Shown: positions 51,790 through 60,465 of the stretch, piece after piece | How the letters are laid out: each line of letters starts with the position of its first letter | How positions within the stretch are numbered: the first letter of the stretch is position 1 | NCBI RefSeq assembly: GCF_026586675.1 | Contig: NZ_JAODIX010000039.1 | Span: 24,110 to 88,109, forward strand | DNA length: 64,000 nt | Reading direction: 5' to 3' | DNA from: Halorubrum yunnanense | Lineage (GTDB): Archaea; Halobacteriota; Halobacteria; Halobacteriales; Haloferacaceae | Notes under the pieces: generated by a model | The model's input: the letters and a program-made list of their open reading frames with translations, nothing else | Told to the model about the DNA's origin: nothing | The model's database searches: none | Made by a program: the position numbers and the translations under genes

Positions 51790-52116
51790 GCCGCAGCGGG
51801 GGTTCACCTGCCTCTGTCTCGTTGGGTGACCGCCGGTCGGTGGCCGACTCGCGCTCTGTGTTCGGCGGCCCCTCGACGAACGGTCGTCGATCGAGGACTC
51901 CGACGGGGCCGTCTGTTTTCAAGCGACTGTCGCGAGCGCGGTGAACGCGTCTGTCGATCTGAGCGAGCGCTTATAAATGACTGGCTGCGGACCGACGGTG
52001 AATCTCTCCAAAGCCCCGGGCTCGTCGCTCGCCTCGTGGCCGGGGACGCCGCCGCGACTGGTCTGTCGGTGCCGTGACCGTCCCGTTTTTATCCGTGGGA
52101 CGGGGAGACACACGTG
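51790..52116. other. Intergenic region between BrkB and cofH
   Basis: This 327-bp gap holds one unit of the composite repeat (51964-52020) and the cofH promoter, TTTTTAT near 52085-52091, about 29 bp before the ATG. The first half (51790-51940) shows no gene or obvious signal. Confidence 0.5.
51964..52020 (+). repeat. Single-unit remnant of the 57-bp repeat, copy E
   Basis: TTATAA at 51971 and AAAGCCCC at 52010 are again exactly 39 bp apart, and CGACGGTGAATC matches the palindrome zone of the other units. No structured body follows: the sequence after AAAGCCCC diverges at once. It reads in the same direction as copies A and B. Confidence 0.75.
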
Positions 52117-53544
52117 ATGAATCCGGCGGGGGACCCCGACGCGACAGACCGCGATGCAGCCGATCTCGACGGCGACTTCGGCTTCGCCGAGCCCGCCACC
52201 GACCAGTCGTTCGAGAACGCGCTGGCGAAGGCCCGCGACGGTACCCGCCTCTCCGTCGACGACGCGACCGAGCTCCTCGCGACCGGGACCGATCGGGACG
52301 GGATCGACCCGGTCCGGAAGGAGGCCGTCCTCGAGGCGGCGGACCGCCGGCGCCGGGAGGCGGTCGGCGACGAGGTCACGTTCGTCGCCAACCTCAACAA
52401 CAACGTCACGACCGCCTGCAACACGGGCTGTCTGTTCTGCAACTTCAAGGACTCCGCGCACGCGTTCGAGGCCGACAGCGACGCGGACCACGCGGGGTTC
52501 ACGAAGCCCCCGGCGGAGTCCCGACGGATCGTCGAGGACGCCCTCGACATGGGAGTCTACGAGGTGTGCTCGGTGTCGGGGCTCCACCCCGCCTTGGCGC
52601 TGAACGAGGAGCACCACGAGATCCTGTCGGGGGACGACGACCCCGCGAGCGCGGTGAACTACAAGCCCCCCGAGACGTACGCCACCGACCCGGGGACATA
52701 CGTCGAGCAGCTGGCGGCGATGTCTGTCGGCGGGGTCCACCTCCACTCGATGACGCCGGAGGAGGCGTACCACGCCGCCCGCGGCACGGAGTGGGAGTAC
52801 GAGACCGTCTACCGCGAGCTCGCCGCGGCCGGGCTCGACTCGGCGCCCGGCACCGCCGCGGAGATCCTCGTCGACGAGGTCCGCGACGTGATCTGCCCGG
52901 GAAAGATCCGCACCGACGACTGGGTCGCGGCGATGGAGGGCGCCATGGCGGCCGGCCTCGACGTCACCTCCACGATGATGTACGGCCACGTCGAGACGGT
53001 CGAACACCGGGCGCGGCACCTGGGAGTGATCCGCGACCTCCAGGACCGCACCGGCTCGATCACGGAGTTCGTCCCCCTCTCTTTCATCCATCAGAACACG
53101 CCGCTGTACCGCCACGGGGTCGTCGACTCCGGTCCCTCGCGGGACGAGGACGAGCTCGTGGTCGCGGTCGCGCGCCTCTTCCTCGACAACGTCGACCACG
53201 TGCAGGCCTCGTGGGTGAAGTCGGGCGACGCCCACGGCCTGAAGCTGCTCAACTGCGGCGCTGACGACTTCATGGGCACCATCCTCTCCGAGGAGATCAC
53301 GAAGCGCGCCGGGGGCGAGTACGGCGAGTACCGCTCGTTCGACGACTACGTGGAGATGATCACGGCGATCGGCCGGACCCCGGTCGAGCGCTCCACGGAC
53401 TACCGCACCCGTCGGCGGATCGACCCCGACGACGGCCCGCACGGGCCGCGGCTCGGACCGCGGGCCGACGGCTCTCCCATGCTCCCGGAGCGGTCGCCGA
53501 ACGGCCCGGGCCCCGACGGCGAGTCGGCCGGCGCCGACGACTGA
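52117..53544 (+). CDS. cofH: FO synthase subunit 2
   Basis: The 475-residue radical-SAM enzyme is CofH, which works with CofG to make the deazaflavin FO of coenzyme F420. The cluster-binding CNTGCLFC gives Cys101, Cys105 and Cys108. The following NFKDSAHAFE and HLHSMTPEEAY segments are typical. An acidic N-terminal extension and a variable C-terminal tail are haloarchaeal features. The ATG at 52117 is chosen over the GTG directly before it. CofG is not in this window. Confidence 0.93.
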   Translation: MNPAGDPDATDRDAADLDGDFGFAEPATDQSFENALAKARDGTRLSVDDATELLATGTDRDGIDPVRKEAVLEAADRRRREAVGDEVTFVANLNNNVTTACNTGCLFCNFKDSAHAFEADSDADHAGFTKPPAESRRIVEDALDMGVYEVCSVSGLHPALALNEEHHEILSGDDDPASAVNYKPPETYATDPGTYVEQLAAMSVGGVHLHSMTPEEAYHAARGTEWEYETVYRELAAAGLDSAPGTAAEILVDEVRDVICPGKIRTDDWVAAMEGAMAAGLDVTSTMMYGHVETVEHRARHLGVIRDLQDRTGSITEFVPLSFIHQNTPLYRHGVVDSGPSRDEDELVVAVARLFLDNVDHVQASWVKSGDAHGLKLLNCGADDFMGTILSEEITKRAGGEYGEYRSFDDYVEMITAIGRTPVERSTDYRTRRRIDPDDGPHGPRLGPRADGSPMLPERSPNGPGPDGESAGADD

Positions 53545-53611
53545 TCCCGCTCCCAGCCAGCGGGAACGGACGGAAACCCCTTTATACCGGCAACCATTGA
53601 TACGTGTAACC

Positions 53612-53941
53612 ATGTCTCCGTCAGACGCGTCCGCCGCGGGTCCGGAAGAGGGGACGCGCTCGGAGAGCGACCCCGACGGTCGGGGCCGGGAGCACTCGGA
53701 CGCGACCGCCGATCTCACCCGCTCCGACGAGCGGGTCCTCGCGTACCTCGACGACGCGGGGACCGACTACCCGGCGTTCGTCGCAAGCAACACGGGGCTG
53801 TACGTCGACCACGTCGAGTCGCGGCTGGAGGCGCTCGAGGCGGCCGAACTCGCGGAACGGGTGACCGGCGAGGAGGTGTATCGGGTCACCGACGCCGGCC
53901 GCGACGCGCTCCGCGACGACTGCGCGCCGTGGTCGGACTGA
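53612..53941 (+). CDS. Winged-helix DNA-binding protein
   Basis: The 109-residue protein has a disordered acidic N-terminus (about residues 1-38) and a winged helix (about 40-105: RSDERVLAYLDDAGTDYPAFVASNTGLYVDHVESRLEAL is the helical part). It resembles small haloarchaeal ArsR/MarR-like regulators. The ATG at 53612 lies about 28 bp after a TTTATAC box. The target is unknown. Confidence 0.72.
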   Translation: MSPSDASAAGPEEGTRSESDPDGRGREHSDATADLTRSDERVLAYLDDAGTDYPAFVASNTGLYVDHVESRLEALEAAELAERVTGEEVYRVTDAGRDALRDDCAPWSD

Positions 53942-53976
53942 GCGGTCAGTGATAAGCAGTTCGCGGCGGCGACGGC

Positions 53977-55200
53977 CTACCGCCCGAGGTCCGAGTGCGC
54001 CGAGGAGAGGTGTCTGGAGCCGAGCGCAGCGAGCAGCGAGAGCTCGCCGGCGAGCGCGCCGACCGCGATGGCCTCCGCGAGCGCGTCGCCGTTGCTGCCG
54101 GCGGGGTCGCCGCCGCCGCGGACGCCGAGCACGTCGAGGCCGGCAGCCTGCGTCGGGAGCTTCGTCCCGCCGCCGACCGTGCCGACCTCGAGGCTCGCTA
54201 TCGACACCGAGAGGTACAGGTCGCCCTCCGGCGTCGCCTCCGCGGTCGTGATCGCGTTCGCGCCCTCGACGACCTGCGCCTCGTCCTGTCCGGTCGCGAG
54301 GAACATCGCCGCGACCGCGTTGGCGACGTGGGCGTTGAAGCCGAGCCCCCCGGCCTTTGCGGAGCCGATAAGGTTCTTTCGGGTGTTGATCTCGGCGATC
54401 GACTCCGGCGCCGTGTGGAGCCGCTCTTCGACGACCTCGCGGGGGATCTCCACGTCGGCGCTCACCGACCGCCCGCGCCCCTCGACCGCGTTGATCGCGG
54501 CGGGCTTCTTGTCGGAACAGAGGTTCCCGGAGAGCGCGACGAGCGAGGCGTCGGTCTCGGCCTCGATGGCGTCGCAGGCCTCCCGCGTCGCGATGGTGAC
54601 CATGTTCATGCCCATCGCGTCCTTCGTGTCATAGCGGAACCGCAGGAAGACGTTGTTGCCGACGACGTACGGCGTCACGTCGAGCAGCTCGCCGTGGCTC
54701 GTTGTCGACTCCGCGGCCTCCCGCAGCGCCGCCTCGTTGTCCCGCACCCACGAGACGAGCGCCTCCGCCTCGGCGACGTCCGCGACGCGGAACACCGGCG
54801 CGCGGGTCATCCCGCTCTTCGTCACCCGCGCGGTCGCCCCGCCGGCATCGTTGACGACCGAGCAGCCGCGGTTGATCGAGGCGACGAGGGCGCCCTCGGT
54901 CGTCGCCAGCGGGAGGTACCGCTCGCCGTCGAGCGCGCCGCCGTCGACGGCTACGGGGCCGGCAACGCCCAGCGGCACCTGCACGGCGCCGATCATGTTC
55001 TCGACGTTCGAGCCGTGGGCGTCGGCCGCGTCGAACGCGTACTCACCCAGCACGTCGATATCGGCGTCCGCGGTCTCGCTCACCAGACGCCGGCGCGCCG
55101 CCGCGGCGATGTCGGCGTCGGCGTGCTCTTCGAGCTCGTGGAAGCGAATCTCGCCGTCGCGGACGCGCTCCGCGAGCGACGCGGGGGTGGCGTCGGTCAT
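53977..55200 (-). CDS. hmgA: HMG-CoA reductase, class I
   Basis: The 407-residue enzyme makes mevalonate for isoprenoid lipids and is the target of statins in haloarchaea. The catalytic Glu lies in TTEGALVASINRGC near residue 100, the substrate-binding Lys in LSGNLCSDKKPAAIN, the NADPH-binding region in DAMGMNMVT, and the C-terminal His near SSAHSD. All are present, so it should be active. It is convergent with the winged-helix gene. Confidence 0.95.
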   Translation of the reverse strand: MTDATPASLAERVRDGEIRFHELEEHADADIAAAARRRLVSETADADIDVLGEYAFDAADAHGSNVENMIGAVQVPLGVAGPVAVDGGALDGERYLPLATTEGALVASINRGCSVVNDAGGATARVTKSGMTRAPVFRVADVAEAEALVSWVRDNEAALREAAESTTSHGELLDVTPYVVGNNVFLRFRYDTKDAMGMNMVTIATREACDAIEAETDASLVALSGNLCSDKKPAAINAVEGRGRSVSADVEIPREVVEERLHTAPESIAEINTRKNLIGSAKAGGLGFNAHVANAVAAMFLATGQDEAQVVEGANAITTAEATPEGDLYLSVSIASLEVGTVGGGTKLPTQAAGLDVLGVRGGGDPAGSNGDALAEAIAVGALAGELSLLAALGSRHLSSAHSDLGR

Positions 55201-55247
55201 GCCCGCGTCTCCTCGCGGCGCGTGCTAATGGCTGTCGGTTTTCGAGG

Positions 55248-55610
55248 TCACCGGTCCGCGTCGTCCAGCGCCCACCGCAGCTCGCCGAGCGTCGCCTCGT
55301 CGCTCGCGGCGAGGAACAGGTCGCCCTCCCGCCGGACCGCGGCGCCGGCCTCGGTCGCGAGCAGCTCCGTGACCGCCCGCTCCTCCTCGTCCGGGCGGAA
55401 CTCCACGAGGCCCTGGAGCCGGCCGCGGGCCACCAGCCCCGAGTGGGCCGTCGGCGCCCAGCTGTCGAGCACGCGCTTGACGCGGTCGCCGAGCGCATCC
55501 CGAATCGGGTCGGCCTCGGCGTCGCCGTCCCGGTACCGGGCGCGCAGCTCCGCGCCGCCGGCGACGACGGCCGCCCGCGCGACCGCCTCGATCTGGTCGT
55601 GATCGGTCAC
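55248..55610 (-). CDS. Hypothetical soluble protein
   Basis: From the GTG at 55610 this is a 120-residue, charged alpha/beta protein (TDHDQIEAVARAAVVAGG start, then LVEFRPDEEERAVTELLATEAGAAVR). A longer reading with 16 more codons is possible but starts without a clear signal. I recognise no family. It lies between the GNAT and hmgA genes on the same strand. Confidence 0.6.
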   Translation of the reverse strand: MTDHDQIEAVARAAVVAGGAELRARYRDGDAEADPIRDALGDRVKRVLDSWAPTAHSGLVARGRLQGLVEFRPDEEERAVTELLATEAGAAVRREGDLFLAASDEATLGELRWALDDADR

Positions 55611-55674
55611 GCGGCCGGATTCGAGGGAGAAGGACAAACGGGTTCCGGCGGCGGGCACAGGGGCGTCGAAGCGC

Positions 55675-56148
55675 CTATCCCCCGACGATCCCGGAGAGCC
55701 GCTCGCGGAGCGACTCGCCGCCGAGCTTGAGGTAGTAGGCGTCGCCGCCGTCCTCGTAGTAGCCGTCGATCCGCCGGACGACCTCGAACCCGAGGTACTC
55801 GTAGAAGCCGAGCGCCGACTCGTTCGTCGTCCGGGCGTGACAGGTGACCGACCGATGCTCCTCCGCGACGTCGGCGACGAGCCGCTCGGCGTGCCCGCGC
55901 CCTCGGTGGTCGGGGTGGACGGCTAAAAAGAGGATGTAGCCGTCCCGGCGGACCGAGGCGAACGCGACGAGCGCGTCGTTCTCGACGAGGAGGTGCGTCG
56001 TGGAGCGGCGGTAGGCGTCGGTGAAGAAGCCGCGGCGCTGTCGGAGGACGCCTTCATCGGCCCGGATCCGCTCTTTGAGCTCCCACGCCGCGGCGGCGTA
56101 GCCGGACTCTCCGGGCGGGTCCGTCCGCTTCTCCACGTTAACGCTCAC
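55675..56148 (-). CDS. GNAT-family N-acetyltransferase
   Basis: The 157-residue protein has the GNAT acetyl-CoA motif HPDHRGRGHAERL and the segment ESALGFYEYLGFEVVRRIDGYY typical of RimI-like enzymes that acetylate protein N-termini. The GTG at 56148 (SVNVEKR start) lies about 27 bp after a TTATATT box, supporting a leaderless GTG start. The earlier ATG would lie upstream of that transcript. Confidence 0.85.
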   Translation of the reverse strand: MSVNVEKRTDPPGESGYAAAAWELKERIRADEGVLRQRRGFFTDAYRRSTTHLLVENDALVAFASVRRDGYILFLAVHPDHRGRGHAERLVADVAEEHRSVTCHARTTNESALGFYEYLGFEVVRRIDGYYEDGGDAYYLKLGGESLRERLSGIVGG

Positions 56149-56169
56149 TGCAAAGAAGTAACACGCCAC

Positions 56170-56180
56170 CGGAATATAAC
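56170..56180 (-). promoter_or_regulatory. TATA box of GNAT gene
   Basis: TTATATT on the minus strand lies about 27 bp before the GTG at 56148. It decides the start choice. Confidence 0.5.
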
Positions 56181-56286
56181 TCCACCGCCACCGGGGAGGG
56201 TTGCGGTCGGGACGGCTGCGGAGTCCGGCCCCTCCGACCTCGCCGACGACGGAAGCGTTTTGGTCGGCTCGGTCGTGGAGCCGACA

Positions 56287-57060
56287 ATGGCTGCCGAGTC
56301 GCCGCCGGACCGAGGGCGCCTCAGACGGGCCCTGCTGACCGGCGTCGCCGTCATCGTCCCCTCCGTCATCACCCTCGCGGTGCTGGGGTTCGCGTTCAAC
56401 GTTGTCTACGACTACTTGGACGCCTTCTCCACGGCGATCGTCCCCCTGTTACCGCAGTCGACGCTCCCGATCGACCGCGAGGTCGCCGTCGAGGTCGGCA
56501 CGCCGATCGTCTTCGTCGGGGCGATCCTCCTCATCGGCGTCGCCGTCGAGTCGACGCGGTACGGAGAGCTCGCGGTCGACTACGCCGACTACGCGGTCGA
56601 GCAGATCCCGGGCGTCGGCTCCGTGTACGAGGGGTTCCGACAGATGAGCGACGCCATGATGGAGTCCGAGGGCGGGAACTTCCAGGAGGTGGTCCTCGTC
56701 GAGTTCCCGACCGAGGACGTCTACACCCTCGCGTTCGTCACGAGCGAGACGCCGGAGGGGGTCACCGGGCCGACCGAGAGCGGGGAGATGCGGACGCTGT
56801 TCATGCCGATGGCCCCGAACCCGGTGATGGGCGGGCACGTGCTCTTCGTCCCCGAGCGCCGGATCGTCGAGGTCGACCTGACAGTCGAGGAGGGGATCCG
56901 GGCGCTGGTGACGAGCGGCGTCGCCCTCGAGCGCGCCGCGGCCGACGCCGAGGGCGTGTCGCCGTCGCAGGTCCGCGACGCCGGAGGAGGCGGGCAGGGC
57001 GGAGAGCGGCTCGCCCCTGACGAACCGGCGGCGCCCGACAATCCGGGTGACGGGCCGTGA
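56287..57060 (+). CDS. DUF502 family membrane protein
   Basis: The 257-residue protein has two strong membrane helices (about residues 15-40 and 68-90) and the DUF502 core (VYDYLDAFSTAIVPLLP, EQIPGVGSVYEGFRQMSDAM, FMPMAPNPVMGGHVLFVPERR). A disordered acidic tail follows. The family is unstudied. The stop overlaps the start of the archease gene (GTGA), linking it to the RNA-ligation locus. Confidence 0.87.
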   Translation: MAAESPPDRGRLRRALLTGVAVIVPSVITLAVLGFAFNVVYDYLDAFSTAIVPLLPQSTLPIDREVAVEVGTPIVFVGAILLIGVAVESTRYGELAVDYADYAVEQIPGVGSVYEGFRQMSDAMMESEGGNFQEVVLVEFPTEDVYTLAFVTSETPEGVTGPTESGEMRTLFMPMAPNPVMGGHVLFVPERRIVEVDLTVEEGIRALVTSGVALERAAADAEGVSPSQVRDAGGGGQGGERLAPDEPAAPDNPGDGP

Positions 57061-57488
57061 CCTTCGCGCTCCGCGACCACACCGCCGACGTGGCGGTCGA
57101 AGCGACCGCGTCGACCCTCGCGGCGCTGTTCGAGTCGGTCGCCGACGGTCTCACCGCCGCGAGCTGCGAGGCGGTCCCGGAGACCGGCGAGCGGTTCGAG
57201 CTCACCGTGACCGCCGAGAGCCGCGAGGCGCTGCTGTTCGACTACCTCGACCGGCTGATCTACGAGCGCGACGTCCGGCTCGTGCTCCCGGCGAGCCACC
57301 GGTGCGCGATAGCGCAACCCGACGCTCCCGGGTCGAGCGGTAACGCGGAGTGGACCGTCGACGCGACGGCTCGCGGGATCCCGCTCGGCGACGTCGCGGC
57401 CCGCGAGATCAAGGCGGTCACCTACTCCGAGATGACTCTCGACCGCCGCGGCGACGGGTGGTACGCGTACGTCGTCTTCGACGTCTGA
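57057..57488 (+). CDS. Archease
   Basis: The 143-residue protein matches archease, the small metal-binding protein that speeds RtcB RNA ligase turnover: LRDHTADVAVEA at the start, LLFDYLDRLIYERDV in the middle and REIKAVTYSEM, YVVFDV at the end. The GTG start overlaps the DUF502 stop. RtcB is encoded 680 bp downstream in the same direction. Confidence 0.92.
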   Translation: MTFALRDHTADVAVEATASTLAALFESVADGLTAASCEAVPETGERFELTVTAESREALLFDYLDRLIYERDVRLVLPASHRCAIAQPDAPGSSGNAEWTVDATARGIPLGDVAAREIKAVTYSEMTLDRRGDGWYAYVVFDV

Positions 57489-57557
57489 GTGGGGATAGCC
57501 GCCCGCGAGGCGCTCATACGCAAAAACGATTATCTGTGTCGAGATCGTTGGTACCGT

Positions 57558-58085
57558 ATGGCACGGACGGACGACGCGGAACGCGGCGATCGCCGCTGGC
57601 GCGTGGGCGCGATCGGCGGCCTCGTCGCCGGCGTGACGATGGGCGTCGTGTTACACGGAGCGTTGGGACTCATGCCGACGATCGGCGCGCTCGTCGGCGT
57701 CGAAACGACCCTCGCCGGGTGGGCGGTCCACCTGTTCAACAGCACCCTCTTCGGGGCGCTGTTCGTCGCGATCTTCGACCGCGCCTTTTTCGATGACCTA
57801 CGCGCCGACGTCGGGGGGTGTCTCTCGCTCGGCGTCGTTCACTCGGCGCTGCTCGGCGTGATCACCGGTGGGCTGCTGTTACCCGCCGCGATCGCGCTCG
57901 AGGGGGCGACGTCGCTCCCGGTCCCCACGCTGCCGGTGCCCGGGCTCACGGCGAGCTTCGAGTTCGGCGCAGTCATCGCCGTCGCGCACCTGATCTACGG
58001 GCTCGTGCTCGGTCGCGTCTTCGCCGCGTTCACGCTCGCGGAAGGCGAAATCGGCTGGCTCCCCTTCGACGCCGTCGACCGGTAA
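57558..58085 (+). CDS. Hypothetical membrane protein between archease and RtcB
   Basis: The 175-residue protein has about four to five membrane helices (residues 15-40, 55-75, 85-110, 125-160) with Gly/Ala-rich packing and an acidic end. I recognise no family. A TATA-like GATTATC (near 57527) about 27 bp upstream of the ATG suggests its own promoter. Its place between archease and rtcB is notable, but no shared role is shown. Confidence 0.7.
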   Translation: MARTDDAERGDRRWRVGAIGGLVAGVTMGVVLHGALGLMPTIGALVGVETTLAGWAVHLFNSTLFGALFVAIFDRAFFDDLRADVGGCLSLGVVHSALLGVITGGLLLPAAIALEGATSLPVPTLPVPGLTASFEFGAVIAVAHLIYGLVLGRVFAAFTLAEGEIGWLPFDAVDR

Positions 58086-58168
58086 CGCCCGCCGAATTCC
58101 CCTCGTCGATCCGATCGGTCGCGCCCGCCTCTCGCAACGCCCTTCTCCCCCCGCGCCGAAACCGGGGT

Positions 58169-59677
58169 ATGACCACGCGCGAGTTCGACGGGATCCGACT
58201 GGAGAAGGTGCGCGAGCACGTCTGGGAGATCCCCCGCGAGGACGAGATGAACGTCCCCGCCCGGGTCCTCGCCAGCGAGGCCCTGCTGGAGGAGATCGGC
58301 GAAGACGACTCGCTACAGCAGCTGAAGAACGCGACCCATCTCCCGGGCATGGTCGAGCCCGCCCTCTGTATGCCCGACGGCCACCAGGGGTACGGCTTCC
58401 CCGTCGGCGGCGTCGGCGCGGTCGACGCCCGAACCGGCTGTATTTCGCCCGGAGCGGTCGGCTATGATATAAATTGCGGCGTCAGAATGGTGAAAACTAA
58501 TCTCACCTACGACGACGTGCGCGGCCGCGGGTCCGAGCTCGTCGACGCGCTCTTCGAGGCGGTCCCCTCCGGGCTCGGCGGCGGCGGCGTGATCGACGGC
58601 GACGCCGACGCCATCGAGGGCGCCCTCGAACGCGGCGTCGAGTGGGCTGTCGAGGCGGGGTACGGGATCGAGAGCGACCTCGCGCGCTGCGAGGACGAGG
58701 GGCGGCGGCCCGACGCGCGCCCAGAGTACGTCTCCCAGAAGGCGATGGACCGCGGCCGCAACCAGATGGGCTCGCTCGGCTCGGGCAACCACTTCCTCGA
58801 GGTCCAGCGCGTCACCGACGTGTTCGTGCCCGAGGTCGCCGACGCCTACGGCCTCGAAGAAGACGGCATCGTCGTCCTGATCCACTGCGGGAGCCGCGGG
58901 CTCGGCCATCAGACCTGCAACGACTACCTGCGCCGGATCGAGAAGGAGCACGGCGACCTGCTGGACTCGCTGCCGGACAAGGAGCTCGCGGCCGCACCCG
59001 CCGGCTCCGCGCTGGCCGACGAGTACTACGGGGCGATGGGCGCGTGCATCAACTTCGCCTGGGTGAACCGCCAGCTGATTACCCACCAGGCCCGCCAGAC
59101 GTTCGGCGAGGTGTTCGACGCCGACCCGATCGCGGACCTCGGGATGGAGCTGCTGTACGACGTCGCGCACAACATCGCGAAGAAGGAGACCCACGAGGTC
59201 GGCGTCGACGCCGAGGGTCGCCCCGCCGTCGGCGACGAGGCTACCGAGCGCGCGGACCGAGAGCTGTACGTCCACCGCAAGGGCGCCACGCGCGCGTTTC
59301 CCGCGGGCCACGAGGACGTCCCCGAGGCGTACCGCGACGTGGGCCAGCCCGTGATCATCCCCGGGAGCATGGGCGCCGGCTCGTACGTGCTTCGGGGCGG
59401 CGCGGAGTCGATGTCGGTGTCGTTCGGCTCCACCGCCCACGGCGCCGGGCGGCTGATGAGCCGGACGCAGGCGAAACAGGAGTTCTGGGGCGGCGACGTG
59501 CAGGACGACCTCGAGGACGGCCAGCAGATCTACGTGAAGGCGCAGTCGGGCGCGACCATCGCCGAGGAGGCGCCCGGCGTCTACAAGGACATCGACGAGG
59601 TGATCCGGGTCAGCGACGAGCTCGGCATCGGCGACAGGGTGGCGCGGACGTTCCCCGTCTGCAACATCAAGGGATAG
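58169..59677 (+). CDS. rtcB: RNA-splicing ligase RtcB
   Basis: The 502-residue enzyme joins tRNA exon halves using GTP. Metal ligands Asp100 and Cys103 lie in VGYDINCGVRM, and further motifs are SLGSGNHFLEVQ, VLIHCGSRGLGHQ, IPGSMGAGSYVL and STAHGAGRLMSR with the guanylylated His. Length and motifs are complete. The region encoding YDIN uses unusually A+T-rich codons for this genome. Archease, its cofactor, is encoded upstream. Confidence 0.96.
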   Translation: MTTREFDGIRLEKVREHVWEIPREDEMNVPARVLASEALLEEIGEDDSLQQLKNATHLPGMVEPALCMPDGHQGYGFPVGGVGAVDARTGCISPGAVGYDINCGVRMVKTNLTYDDVRGRGSELVDALFEAVPSGLGGGGVIDGDADAIEGALERGVEWAVEAGYGIESDLARCEDEGRRPDARPEYVSQKAMDRGRNQMGSLGSGNHFLEVQRVTDVFVPEVADAYGLEEDGIVVLIHCGSRGLGHQTCNDYLRRIEKEHGDLLDSLPDKELAAAPAGSALADEYYGAMGACINFAWVNRQLITHQARQTFGEVFDADPIADLGMELLYDVAHNIAKKETHEVGVDAEGRPAVGDEATERADRELYVHRKGATRAFPAGHEDVPEAYRDVGQPVIIPGSMGAGSYVLRGGAESMSVSFGSTAHGAGRLMSRTQAKQEFWGGDVQDDLEDGQQIYVKAQSGATIAEEAPGVYKDIDEVIRVSDELGIGDRVARTFPVCNIKG

Positions 59678-59754
59678 GGACGGTCGCCTCCCCCCTCGCC
59701 ACGCGCTTGCCCACCGAGCGCTTATGCCGGATACCGCGGCCACGTCGCACCGAG

Positions 59755-60444
59755 ATGAGCGACCACTCGCGGAACGGTGACTCGCCAGACGCGGTCTCCA
59801 GACGATCGCTGATCGGCGGCCTCGCCGCCGTCGCCGGCGGCGGCCTCGCCGGCCTCGGCGCCCTCGGTGTGTCGACCGAACCGGCGGCCGCGATCGACGG
59901 GGAGCCCGCCGCCTTCGAGGCGGGCGACGCCCCGACAGTTACCAGCAACGACGGCCGGATCGAGTCCGTCTACCTCTCGCCGATCCTCGACGTGTCGTGG
60001 ACCGACTTCTCCGAGGGGGTCGAACGCGTGACGCTCGTGCTCGCCGTTGGGAGCGACGCCGGCGTCGACGAGGTGTACCGGGAGACGCTGAGCGCGTCCG
60101 ATCCGAGCGCGACGCCCGGTGACGTCGCGTCGGTCGGCGGCCCCGACGGCGAGCGGTCCGAGGCGCCGCCCGACTTCGGCGCGGTCGACGGCGGCCTCAC
60201 CGCGCGGTTCGGGCGCGCCGACGCGACCGCTCGCGGCGACGCGGTGACGAGCGAGACGCTCTCCGACGCTGACCTGTCGGGCGGCGAGACGGACACGACG
60301 ACGCTGGACGTGGTGTTCCGCGCCGACGTCGCCGGGGGCGGCGACGAGGCGACCGTCGTGCGCACGACGACGGTCGACGTGACGGTTGCGAACCCCGCCG
60401 GCGACGCGACCGCGGGCGGCGAGGTGGACGTGGACGCCGCGTAG
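59755..60444 (+). CDS. Tat-exported protein, unknown
   Basis: The 229-residue protein has a Tat signal (SRRSLIGG at residues 15-22, hydrophobic core to about 40, cleavage near AAA-IDG). An acidic beta-rich domain follows with a DTTTLDVVFRADVAGGGDEA segment. No cysteine lipobox is present, so it should be released or cell-wall-bound. The domain is not one I recognise. CTTATG about 30 bp upstream may be the TATA box. Confidence 0.75.
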   Translation: MSDHSRNGDSPDAVSRRSLIGGLAAVAGGGLAGLGALGVSTEPAAAIDGEPAAFEAGDAPTVTSNDGRIESVYLSPILDVSWTDFSEGVERVTLVLAVGSDAGVDEVYRETLSASDPSATPGDVASVGGPDGERSEAPPDFGAVDGGLTARFGRADATARGDAVTSETLSDADLSGGETDTTTLDVVFRADVAGGGDEATVVRTTTVDVTVANPAGDATAGGEVDVDAA

Positions 60445-60465
60445 GGAGACCTGCGTCCGGTCCGT

